Shown here piece by piece: positions 10,419 through 27,088 of a stretch of 64,000 nucleotides of DNA. The stretch covers positions 351,001 through 415,000 of the forward strand of contig JAVDOI010000075.1 in assembly GCA_032191485.1 (NCBI GenBank), read 5' to 3'. The DNA comes from Leptoclinus maculatus. Its lineage: Eukaryota > Chordata > Actinopteri > Perciformes > Stichaeidae. The position numbers were made by a program, and so were the translations under genes. The notes beneath the pieces are model-generated. The model ran no database searches. It saw only the letters and a program-made list of their open reading frames with translations, and had not been told where the DNA came from. How positions within the stretch are numbered: the first letter of the stretch is position 1; every line of letters begins with the position of its first letter.

Positions 10419-13400
10419 ATGGCGGTCGGCATCATGTCGGCGTCTCTCTTCTACATCTTCGCTTGCTTCCTTCAGGTTCTCATCAGAGCACAAGGTAAGA
10501 CCTGTGACCTGTGACCTCCGACCTGCGATGTTGTGACCTGTGATGTTGGGTTTGTTGTTTGTCAAGATTTCAGTATTCGATAAATTATCTTTCTATAAAC
10601 CGATCAATGAGACAAGAATTAAATCAAACTGATATTAAACGTAAAAATGTTGCAGTTTAAACTAAACATAATTATGAAACAGTTAATTAAATTACGATTT
10701 ATTTTATACAAATTACTAAATGTCTTTTTAAATGAATTAAATACATGAACATGTCTTGTAAATAAATCCTGAAATAAATAAATGAGGCAATAAATATGTG
10801 AATAAATGTAAATTAATTTAACAATTATATATTTTTTATATAATTTGGTACTTTGCAACAGAAAAGTGAGTTTAATTAATTAATAAAAATAATAAATAGT
10901 TATGTCTCCAGTGTTTATTATAATAAATAAACATTCATAATAATAAATGTTATAATAATAAACAGTTATGTCTCCAATGTTTATTATAATAAATAAACAT
11001 TAATAATAATAAATGTTATAATAATAAACAGTTATGTCTCCAGTGTTTATTATAATAAATAAACATTCATAATAATAAATGTTATCATAATAAACAGTTA
11101 TGTCTCCAGTGTTTATTATAATAAATAAACATTCATAATAATAAATGTTATAATAATAAACAGTTATGTCTCCAATGTTTATTATAATAAATAAACATTA
11201 ATAATAATAAATGTTATAATAATAAACAGTTATGTCTCCAGTGTTTATTATAATAAATAAACATTCATAATAATAAATGTTATCATAATAAACAGTTATG
11301 TCTCCAGTGTTTATTCTAATAAATAAACATTAATAATAATAAATGTTATAATAATAAACAGTTATGTCTCAAGTGTTCCAGGCCCCTCAGGACCAGCATG
11401 TGTTCTTGAGGTCCAGGAGGGCCAACATGTACCTGGTGGAGGAGATCCTTCAGGGGAACCTGGAGCGAGAGTGTCACGAGGAGCGCTGCAGCTACGAGGA
11501 GGCGCGCGAGTACTTCGAGAACACGGAGAAGACGGTGAGACTCAATAATCAATAATCATTAATCAGATGAATTCAGCTGGTTTTAACTCGTTAGTTTCTC
11601 TTCAGATCGCCTTCTGGACCGTTTACATAGGTGAGTTATAATAATGACAAATTAATAACAAATAAACATGAAACAATAGAAATGTTAGTTTTTTTACTTT
11701 AAAAATAAATATCAATATTATTTAACTTTCTCTAAATAAATGTCATAAATGTTTAAAATATGTTTAGTATAAATTTATAAATAAATATTAGAAATGTTTG
11801 GTTTTATATAAATATTATTTTTTGCATTTTCTAAAGAAGTTATAAATGTGTATTTTATACGTTATTTTATTTTTAGATTTAATATGTAAAATATATATAA
11901 AAAAGATATTTTATGAAAAGGTTTTTTTTACTTGAGAAGAAACAAATAAAAATAAAAACAAATCAATAAATAACTTCCACTTTTTTTTATAAATGATTTA
12001 TCTCAGATTTCTTGTTATTAATAAATGTTTATTATTTATATCCGTCTGTATTGATCTGATCGGTGATCAGATGGGGATCAGTGTGACCCCCCCCCCTGCC
12101 TGCACGGGGGGACCTGCACCGATGAAGTGGGGGGGTTCCACTGCTCCTGCAGCCCCCCCCACTACGGAACGGTCTGTGAACTGGGAGCTCTGGGAGTCGA
12201 AGGACGGCCGGCCACCGCGCCACAAGTCACCGCGGCAGGTTTGGGCCTCGCCCACAGCGACGTATTAGCACCGCCTCCTCTGAGAGGGCGGGGCTAAAAT
12301 TGAATATATTTAATGTTTCAGAGCTTTCCGAGTGTCCGATTGACGGGCCGACAGCGTGTCACCAGCTGTGCTCGCCGTCCTTCACCTCCTTCCGCTGCTC
12401 TTGTGTGCCGGGATTCAAACTACAGACCGACGGGCGGAGCTGCCTCCCCGAAGGTGCAACGCTAAAAAAAACACCCCCAGGTTTAACCAAAAACCCCCTC
12501 AAACTAACGACGTCTTTGTGTCCTCAGTGGAGTTTCCTTGTGGACGACTTCCTGAGAACTTAAACGCCACGCCCTCCATGTGTCGCCATGGAAACTGTCC
12601 CTGGCAGGTAAAGAGCGTCTCTCAGCCAATCACAGCGAGGCGTTGAGCTCGTTTTGTTTTTACTCAGGTGTTTGTTTTGCCGCTCCAGGTGTCCCTGCTG
12701 AGCAGCAGAGGGGCGGAGCCATGTGGCGGCGTGGTGCTGGGGCGACGCTCCGTCCTGACCGCCGCCCGCTGCCTCCTGGCTGGCTCGCCGACTGACCTCC
12801 GACCCTCTGACTTCGCCGTGGTCGCCGGTATGAAGTTTATTACCTGAACGTTGTATCAGTGCTTTTAATGTGTTGTACAGGTGATATTTAAAGGGCGGTG
12901 TTCAGGTATTTAGTGGGTTCAGATTAACAGATATATTTATATATATTTATTTTTACTTTAAAGGATCATAGTTACCTGGATTATCTAAGTGTTTTTAAAC
13001 ACTTAGATAATTATTAATTATTATTTATTAATTATGGGATGTTATTTGGTCCTTAAATCTTAAAGACTGCATCAAAGAACATAAAAGCAAGCTTTTCTTT
13101 CTTTTAAATTTAGGCAGAAATTGACTTTTATTGTGAAATAAAGATCAACTTCACAATAAAAGTCCACTGGATGATAATTATTCTCGTTTTCTAGGCGACG
13201 GTGACGAGAAGACGCTGGTTCCCGTCCAGGCGCTTTACATCCACGATAGTTTCCGTACGGATCACCACGACAACGACCTCGCCCTCCTCGAGCTGGCCCG
13301 CCCCCTTTCCTTTAGCCCCGCCCTCATCCACCTCTGCCTGCCTGAGAAGGACTTTAGCGAAAACGTCCTGATGCATTCTGGGAGGACGGGCGTCGCCACG

Positions 13401-13931
13401 GAGCGAGGGGGTGGCGGGCGGACCCAGGAACTGGTCTACGTGACGCTGGACGAGTGTCGCACGCGGATGAATGTCTCGCATCCACTCAGCAACAAAATGT
13501 TCTGCATGAGGAGCCAAAATGGACCTTTAGGGAACCAGAATGGACCTGTAGGGAACCTGAATGGACCTGTAGGGAACCTGAGCCGAGCCCAGGAGAGGCT
13601 GAATGGACTCACAGGGAACCAGAACCAAATTCCAGCCCAAAATGGGACGCACAATGGAGCAGAAAACTACAACAAGTCAAATATCCAGAACCAGGAGCCC
13701 TCAGAATCTGACCGCCGTTCGAGGTCAGAGGTCGGCGGTGGTCTGTTGCCGGGGTCGCCGGTTGCCACGGTGGACCGAGGGACAGCGTTTCTGACAGGGC
13801 TGCTGATGTCATCAGGCTGCGACGGCCTGGTGTTCACCAAACTGTCCCGCTACCTGAGCTGGATCCGACCGAGGCTGGAGGCGGCCGAGGACCACATGAC
13901 CTCACAGGTCAGCCAGTATCCCGCTGAGTGA
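10419..13931 (+). CDS. proz: Protein Z (vitamin-K-dependent pseudoprotease), eight coding exons
   Basis: Protein Z is a secreted Gla-domain cofactor that helps the serpin ZPI inhibit factor Xa. Exons: 10419-10494, 11374-11534, 11606-11630, 12071-12238, 12322-12453, 12528-12607, 12689-12827, 13195-13931; total 1,518 nt (505 aa), phases consistent. Order: signal peptide, propeptide ending R-S-R-R, Gla domain (E-R-E-C-H-E-E-R-C), EGF1, EGF2, protease-like domain. There is no Arg-Ile/Val activation site before C-P-W-Q. His57 is Arg (T-A-A-R-C), Asp102 is kept (D-N-D-L-A-L), and the GDSGGP loop is gone. Between M-F-C and the recognisable L-L-P-G-S-P-V there is an insertion of about 80 residues rich in Asn, Gly and Gln with a repeated N-G-P-x-G-N unit and potential N-glycosylation sites. 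The EGF1 exon is 168 nt rather than 114, adding about 18 residues. Position right after f10 matches human 13q34. The Gla-exon acceptor is read as TCTCAAG|TG because only that keeps the 161-nt size and the phase. Confidence 0.93.
10881..11373. repeat. Minisatellite (about 65 bp) carrying copies of the proz Gla-exon acceptor
   Basis: About seven head-to-tail copies of a unit beginning CAGTTATGTCTCCAGTGTTT and continuing with TTATAATAAATAAACATT-type sequence. The last copy runs straight into the real acceptor (CAGTTATGTCTCAAG then exon TGTTCC). Each upstream copy thus repeats the acceptor and the first four exon bases (TGTT). Confidence 0.9.
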
Positions 13932-14743
13932 CCCGGCAACAGACCGCCATCTTTAAAACTCCTCCGTCAAATAATCCTCTGATGCTTCTTATCGGATTTT
14001 ATAGATTATTTTTCTTCAAATACAAAATTGTTGTAAAATGATGAATCAGCCGATACGCTGATGTTTCTTTCTCTCTCCGTTGATAATAATAAATATTCTA
14101 ACAGATTGAACAGAATCATTCAGACTCCAGATCTTTTATTGACATGTTTGTGTCACATGACAGGATCCTGTAGAAGTTGAGCTTTTATTGTGAAAAACTG
14201 AAACAGGAAGCTGTTCCTGTTTAAATCTAAGCTTCCAACTGATTCCTTCTCTTCTTCTTCTCAGAGGATCTTTGTCTCTTTGAACAGTTTAGTTCTCCAT
14301 CTACTAAACTAAATAACTTATATTAGTAAAGACTAGCAGCTTTAAAATCACTAGAATGTAGTTTGAAAGTTGAACCTTTTGTTTAACTATTTACAAAGTA
14401 ATTATTTAACATTTGTGCAAAAAACGGAAGAAAATATGAAACATTTTGAGCATGAAGATCATATTTACCATCAGCAGTTTGTATTTGAGATGGGCGGCTT
14501 GAAAAGTAACGAATTGCTATCAGAATAAAGACTCCAGTACCCACAATGCACCATCGAAAGCCTCCAGGAAACACAGATGAAGTTCATCAGGTTTGTGTTA
14601 ATAAACAGAAGAAGTTCAACACGCTGTAGAAACCAGCATCTGTTTTATTCAACATGTTTTTACAGTACAAAATAAGAAAAAAAGAGTTCACTGAATAGTT
14701 TCCAAAGAGCATCACAGTCAGAGGGGATTGTGGGTAACGTAGT
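13932..14743. other. Convergent 3' ends of proz (+) and pcid2 (-)
   Basis: About 800 bp separate the two stop codons. AATAAA at 14088-14093 suits proz. TTTTATT on the plus strand near 14641 (AATAAAA on the minus strand) suits pcid2, about 100 bp after its stop. No further gene is visible. Confidence 0.6.
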
Positions 14744-19599
<4,856 letters not shown>

Positions 19600-20400
19600 C
19601 ACAGCAGGAGACCTGGAGACACAAAGTACTTCAGTCATGTACTAGTACTACAGGGGAGAAATACTGTGGTACAAGTATTCAAAATAGATAGATATAAAAA
19701 TATAAAAAAAGCACAATATATACAATGAAATAGAATAATATTAAAATTATACTAACTAATATTTGCACTATTGTTTAGTTAGTTATTTCATTTTAATATT
19801 ATTCTATTTCATTGTATATATTGTGCATTTTATATTTAGATTTTAAATATTAAATATGAAATAGTATTTATTAAGTATCTGACATTATATGAATATTTAC
19901 TATTAATTCATCTTTCAGTCGATAAAATATTTAAACACATTTTATACAAATATTCAGTTTTAAATAAGAGAATTATTAACAATACACCTGATGATTAAAT
20001 CGATAATATTGTTGCCGAATAATGTTCAGTTAATCGATTAATCATCACAGTTAATAATAGAAACATATTTTTGATCTTAAAGGTGATTTCTAACGTGTTT
20101 TCACTATTTTATTATAAAACTTAACGGGGCTACGGCTAGTTAGCTGCTATGCTAACGCGTCAATTCACCGACTTTTAGGTTTAAAAACTGTTAAATGGCT
20201 TTTTTTTCAGGCTTCAAACTCAAAATTAATAATCTTGTAAATGTAATAAGTAAATATAAATCGTTACGAACCTTTAAATTGAAGTTCTGACCCAGAACTG
20301 AACCGTTTCAGTTCATTCAACGATCTGCAGCTCGAGCTAAACGCGACTCAGAACAACTTCCGGGTCGGTACGGTCTGCTTCCGGTAGCGCTTCAGAATAA
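19600..20400 (-). promoter_or_regulatory. pcid2 5' UTR, first intron and promoter with ETS-like sites
   Basis: The acceptor just before the pcid2 ATG implies an upstream untranslated exon. At about 20350-20392 two CCGGAAG motifs on the minus strand resemble ETS/GABP sites of TATA-less housekeeping promoters, and the sequence is locally GC-richer. An imperfect inverted repeat (TGCACAATATATACAATGAA and its complement) is visible around 19710-19830. Confidence 0.5.
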
Positions 20401-20861
20401 GACTATATGTTTCAAAATAAAATATATTTCATAATTAACCGAGATAAAAGACGTCTTTTACTAATTAAATTATATCTGTTATTTTTACTGAGTAAATATT
20501 TCTGATGAAGAGTATCTGTCATGTTGGAGATGAAGAGGGAAATATAACAAATCAAACGTTTTTAAACCTTTATTGACACAGAACAGAACAACAGTCGTCT
20601 CTTCCTTCATGCAGAGATCCGCATCTACAGATATAAAACTGTAGAATTTACATATATTATTCTTTTGATTTATTAACTATTTAGTTTTTAAGACGAGAAA
20701 AGCAGAAACTTTGTTGATCAAGTATCAGTTAAATATGAACCTGTTTAAACACAGCTGATGCCTGTAAACATAAATCAACAGGTTTAATAGACCAGAGGAC
20801 AACAACAACGTCTTCATTAACTGGTAAAATAACATCATGATATATATATATATATATTTAT

Positions 20862-21529
20862 TAGTGCTGGGCAATGATTACAATTTTTAATCGCGATTAA
20901 TCGCATGGATTTTTTGTGATTAATCGCGATTAATCTCATTGTTATGGCAAAGTTCAATAATGAATTAAAAAGTAGTGTATTGGTTACCCAGCGATCAAAG
21001 AATAAAGACACTTTACGCACAATTTAGGTGTGTTTTCCCTTTAACTCACGAGATGCAGGTAGCATGTTTTATACTTAATGTGAATATAATTCATACTTTG
21101 TTGGCATCTTATTCTGAAAACCGGATGTTCGTCTGAAGAAACCGGATGTTGTCTCACGTTAATCTTTCCGCTAACTTTCTTAGCTCATTCTTGAGGCTCA
21201 TACATGACGTCATTCGTTGATCCTAAAGGTGCGTTCACACCAAACGTGACGTGAACGCACCTTGAGAACATTCCTCAGACCGACATCTTCCACAACACTA
21301 ACCGGCTGCAGTTTGTCTCCACTTCTCTGTAGCATCTGTTAGCTTGTCTTTAGTTTATCTCTACTTCTCCCACACGCTGCATCAACGTAGTCTGAAGACT
21401 TCCTCCACCGCTGACAGTGAGCAACGCACTTTCAAAATCAAAAAATGCGTTGACGCGCGATAACATAATTGTCGGCGTTAATTAATTAATTAATGCCGCA
21501 ATAATAACGCATTAACTTGCCCAGCACTA
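20862..21529. mobile_element. Short non-autonomous DNA transposon with terminal inverted repeats
   Basis: The left end reads TAGTGCTGGGCAATGATTAC and the right end TTGCCCAGCACTA, an inverted repeat of at least 13 bp, with TA next to both ends. The ends also hold ATTAATCGCGATTAATCGCA-type and TAATGCGTTATTATTGCGG-type AT-rich blocks. No transposase frame is visible in about 670 bp, so it is a derivative moved in trans. Superfamily not assigned: a TA duplication would suit Tc1/mariner but is not proven. Confidence 0.8.
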
Positions 21530-21545
21530 ATATTTATGTATATAA

Positions 21546-22400
21546 GTAGTGGAAACCCTTTGTTAATAGCCCCCAATAGATGTTAGTAGCCCCCAATAGA
21601 TGTTAGTAGCCCCCAATAGATGTTAGTAGCCCCCAATAGATATGAATAGCCCCCACTAGATGTTAGTAGCCCCCAATAGATGTTAGTAGCCCCCAATAGA
21701 TGTTAGTAGCCCCCAATAGATGTTAGTAGCCCCCAATAGATGTTAGTAGCCCCCAATAGATATGAATAGCCCCCACTAGATGTTAGTAGCCCCCAATATA
21801 TATGAATAGCCCCCACTAGATGTTAGTAGCCCCCAATAGATGTTAGTAGCCCCCAATAGATGTTAGTAGCCCCCAATAGATGTTAGTAGCCCCCAATAGA
21901 TATGAATAGCCCCCACTAGATGTTAGTAGCCCCCAATAGATGTTAGTAGCCCCCAATAGATGTTAGTAGCCCCCAATAGATGTTAGTAGCCCCCAATATA
22001 TATGAATAGCCCCCAATAGATGTTAGTAGCCCCCAATAGATGTTAGTAGCCCCCAATAGATGTTAGTAGCCCCCAATAGATGTTAGTAGCCCCCAATAGA
22101 TATGAATAGCCCCCAATAGATGTTAGTAGCCCCCAATAGATGTTAGTAGCCCCCAATAGATGTTAGTAGCCCCCAATAGATGTTAGTAGCCCCCAATAGA
22201 TATGAATAGCCCCCACTAGATGTTAGTAGCCCCCAATAGATGTTAGTAGCCCCCAATAGATGTTAGTAGCCCCCAATAGATGTTAGTAGCCCCCAATAGA
22301 TGTTAGTAGCCCCCAATAGATGTTAGTAGCCCCCAATAGATGTTAGTAGCCCCCAATAGATGTTAGTAGCCACCAATAGATATTAGTAGCCACCAATAGT
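21546..22400. repeat. 20-bp satellite with 100-bp higher-order period
   Basis: The basic unit is TGTTAGTAGCCCCCAATAGA. A variant unit, TATGAATAGCCCCCACTAGA or close to it, occurs at about 21640, 21760, 21800, 21900, 22000, 22100 and 22200. From 21800 to 22200 it recurs every fifth unit, giving a 100-bp higher-order repeat. It lies between pcid2 and the 3' end of tbx19. Confidence 0.93.
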
Positions 22401-23045
22401 ATAATATATATTTGTACAATATTCACGAGAACATAAGACCAATACTTAACTAGCCACCACTAGATAATAGTAAGTACAAATATTCACCAGTAGGCACCAA
22501 AAGATACAAGTACACATCAAAGTTTACAAGTACTGTATGTACAAAAAGTCCCAATTAGCCACCAGTAGATACCAGATACTAATATGTATAAATATTCTCC
22601 AATAGTGACTAGTAGCCACTAGATGTAACTCCACCTAGTGAGTACAAATAGCTACTGGTACATACTAGTAGCCACCAGTAAATACTAGTAGCCATCAGTA
22701 AATACTAGTAGCCATCAGTATATACTAGAAGCCACCAGTAAATACAAGCAGCCACCAGTAAATACCAGTAGCCACCAGTAAATACTAGTAGCCATCAGTA
22801 AATACTAGTAGCCATCAGTAAATACTCGTAGCCATCATTAAATACCAGTAGCTACCAGGAAATACTAGTAGCCAACAGTAAATACTAGTAGCGACCAGTA
22901 AATACCAGTAGCCACCAGTAAATACTAGTAGCCAACAGTAAATACTAGTAGCCCCGAGTAAATACCTGTAGCCACCAGTAAATACTAGCAGCCATTAGTA
23001 AATACTAGTAGCCAACAGTAAATACTAGTAGCCAGTAAGTAGTAT
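22401..23045. repeat. Decayed 20-bp repeat related to the adjoining satellite
   Basis: Units such as AATACTAGTAGCCACCAGTA (20 bp) continue the TAGTAGCC core of the array on the left but with many substitutions; 22401-22640 is the most degraded part. It looks like an older edge of the same array. Confidence 0.8.
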
Positions 23046-23126
23046 TTACAAAGCGATAGTGATACTTAGTAGGGGTCTTCACTTCCATTCGGCCAATCAC
23101 TTCCATTCGGCCAATCACATCCATCC

Positions 23127-23625
23127 TCAGAAGGAGTGGGTGGGGCCAGGTGGCCATCCGGCTACGCCCACTCGACCGTGACTGGGTGGCTGCATGAGGC
23201 TCTCGCTGCCGATTGGTCCGTGGAGAGCCGTGCACGGTGAGTGGGAGGGGCTTAGCTCACTGCATCCAACCGTCCACAGACAAGGATACTGACTGAACAC
23301 AGAAATAATAATAAATACGTAAATTATTATATATATATATATATATATTATCATATATGGGAATGTGGCTCACCTGGAGTTGTGAGGAGGGGGAGGAGCC
23401 TGTGAGGGAGGAGCGTGGTTGGAGGAGGACGACAAAGAGGAAGAAGAGGAGGAGTTTGGACGAGGGGAGGAGCTACTCCACCCGTCCGATAACACCTGAA
23501 CACCTTCAGACAGACACACTGACACAAGATCAAGATTAATGTTTAGACTGTAATATATAAGTATGTTTACTTTGTATGAATATATTAAGTATAAAAATAA
23601 TTTATAGAAATATATTTATTTTATT

Positions 23626-23676
<51 letters not shown>

Positions 23677-23698
23677 TACATACATACATACACTCACA

Positions 23699-23791
<93 letters not shown>

Positions 23792-26700
23792 TACATACAC
23801 TCACACACACACACACACACACACATACATACATACATACATACACTCACACACACACACACACACACACCTGAGGAGTGTGAGCGGTGCTGCAGGTAGC
23901 TGGTGGGGGGGTAAGGTGTGTGTCGTCCCGAGTAACCGTGGTGCTTGTAACCATGGTGATGATGTGAGGTCAGCGGGAGACCGCCGGCGTAGGGAAAGGC
24001 TCCGCCCCCTCCAGCCGAGCACAGTGACCAGCCTGAGACACACACACACACACACAGTTTATTAGTCCAATATTAATATTATATATATATACTGTATATA
24101 CACAATACATTCATATAAAATATAATTTATAATATAAAAAAATTAAAAAATGTGTAGTTTTTGTACATAATAAAATATAAATACTGTAAATCTAAGAAGT
24201 TTTCAGACATATGATTAATTATATAAATGAATGTAATTAATAGGAAATATACTGAATACAAACAATAACAATAATAAGTTAAAATAGCAGAAATATTCAT
24301 AAATGTATAGTATATTTACAGTACGTTAAATACTACATAATATATATTTTCTGAAATTCTGTTTTTGTGTTTGAATATAAAAAGTATTTTTCTTTATATT
24401 AATTCATGTGTTTGAGGAATAAAAAAACTTTTTACTCACAGGGTTGAATCCCAACTCGACTCTCTGAGGACTCCGGTAAACCCCGCCCCCCCGGGTTCCT
24501 GAGGTAGTTAATCAAACGCTATCATGACACTGTGTGTGTGTGCGTGTGCGTGTGCGTGTGCGTGTGAGTATGTGTGTGCATGTGTGTGTGTGCATGTGTG
24601 TGCGAGTATGAGTGTGAGTGTGAGTGTGTGTGTGTGTATGTGTGTGCATGTGTGTGCGAGTATGAGTGTGAGTGTGTGTGTGTGTGTGTGCGTGTGTGAG
24701 TATGTGTGTGCATGTGTGTGTGAGTATGAGTGTGAGTGTGTGTGTGTGTGTGTTTGTAGCTCTGAGCTCCTCGTGACTCTCTAATCAGCTGCTAATGCTA
24801 ACGTCCTCTGGTATCCTGGTGAGAAATGCTAAGCGCTAAGTGTCTGCTGACTGACACCTACAAATACTACAAGTACTATCAGCTCCATTTAGTTAAAGTA
24901 TCAGCAGTAAAAGTACACAAGTATTATTATTCTATAAGTTTATCACTTTTTGTTTAATGTGAACCGTTATATCTCACCTCTCTTTAGCGTCCAGGAAGGC
25001 TTTAGCAAACGGGTTGTATTTGATCTTCAGAGCCGTGATCTGAACACAGAAATACACCAAAAATATACCAAGAATACATAAAAAACATACCAAAAATATA
25101 TCAAATATATACCAAGAATACATAAAAAACATACCAAAAAGATATCAAATATATACCAAGAATACATAAAAAACATACCAAAAAGATATCAAATATATAC
25201 CAAGAATACATAAAAAACATACCAAAAAGATATCAAATATATACCAAGAATACATAAAAAACATACCAAAAATACATCAAATATATACCAAGAATACATA
25301 AAAAACATACCAAAAATATATCAAATATATACCAAGAATACATAAAAAACATACCAAAAATATATCAAATATATACCAAGAATACATAAAAAACATACCA
25401 AAAATACATCAAATATATACCAAGAATACATAAAAAACATAACAAAAATATATCAAAAATATACCAAAAATACATAAAAAACATACCAAAAATACATAAA
25501 AAACATACCAAAATACATCAAATATATACCAAGAATACATAAAAAACATACCAAAAATACATCAAATATATACCAAGAATACATAAAAAACATACCAAAA
25601 ATATATCAAATATATACCAAGAATACATAAAAAACATACCAAAAATATATCAAATATATACCAAGAATACATAAAAAACATACCAAAAATATATCAAAAA
25701 TATACCAAAAATACATAAAAAACATACCAAAAATATATCAAATATATACCAAGAATACATAAAAAACATACCAAAAATATATCAAATATATACCAAATAG
25801 ACACCAATAACAAAACCACATAAAAAACATATCAGCACTGTAATATTCTATCCACATGATTTAACCCTTTAATTCTTCTTCTATTGCTGTAAATATAGAA
25901 CATCATTATTCATCCCTTCAAACGAGAGAATAATTATTTAGACCATTAAGGTTCATTAATGTTGTTTTTAACTAAATATTATGATTTTTATTACATATTG
26001 ATTATTATACAACCAACATGTGTAACTGTGTGTTAACAACATTTAAAGTGAAAGATTGTAATAAATATAACGGATTCTTGCTGTTTAAGTCTCTGAAATG
26101 AACTAAAGGATATCTGATGATGTTGTGTGTACTTGTACTTAGCGTGTGTACTTGTACCTCTTCGTTCTGGTAGGCCGTGACGGCGATGAACTGAGTCTCT
26201 GTGAAGGAGACGTTGGAGACGAGTCGATGACGAGAGCCGACGCACACGATGTGGAGCTGAGGCTCGTACTTATGGAGCGAGTTCAGCATGATCTGAAGAC
26301 AATAGTACATGTTATTCATGTGTACAAGTACCTCTAACGGTGTACTTATGGAGCGAGTTCAGCATGATCTGAAGACAATAGTACATGTTATTCATGTGTA
26401 CAAGTACCTCTAACGGTGTACTTATGGAGCGAGTTCAGCATGATCTGAAGACAATAGTACATGTTATTCATGTGTACAAGTACCTCTAACGGTGTACTTA
26501 TGGAGCGAGTTCAGCATGATCTGAAGACAATAGTACATGTTATTCATGTGTACAAGTACCTCTAACGGTGTACTTAAACATCAAAGTTTCCTGAGCTGAA
26601 GTTGGGATGAAACAAAAAGCAGATCCAGGTGTTGTTTGTGGATCAGAGCCATCTTTGTCTTTTGGCCCAAACACTCTTTAATCCTTCATCCTCCTCTTCC

Positions 26701-26801
26701 TCACTAACGAGCTCCAATTAACCAATCACAGCTCTCGAGGCACACACACAAAAACAAACTGTTTTCTATTCAGATTGAGAGGCTGGCTGACCCCGCCACT
26801 C

Positions 26802-26895
<94 letters not shown>

Positions 26896-27043
26896 TGTGT
26901 GTGTGTGTGTGTTTGTGTCAAATATAGTCTCTCATCCACCTGAAGCATGATGGGTAAATTAATTTCCCCGGTAAAAAACATAATTACCATAATGTACAAA
27001 TAAGCTGAGCAATTATTTCATTATGGGCCGAGCTCTCTGTTTC

Positions 27044-27088
<45 letters not shown>

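Noticed and set aside
11382..11534. Alternative proz exon-2 start after TGTTCCAG
   Set aside because: It would put exon 1 and exon 2 out of frame and give a 153-nt Gla exon instead of 161.
23602..24055. Cys-Val repeat proteins
   Set aside because: CA/GT microsatellite translations; real tbx19 exon 23871-24032 uses another frame.
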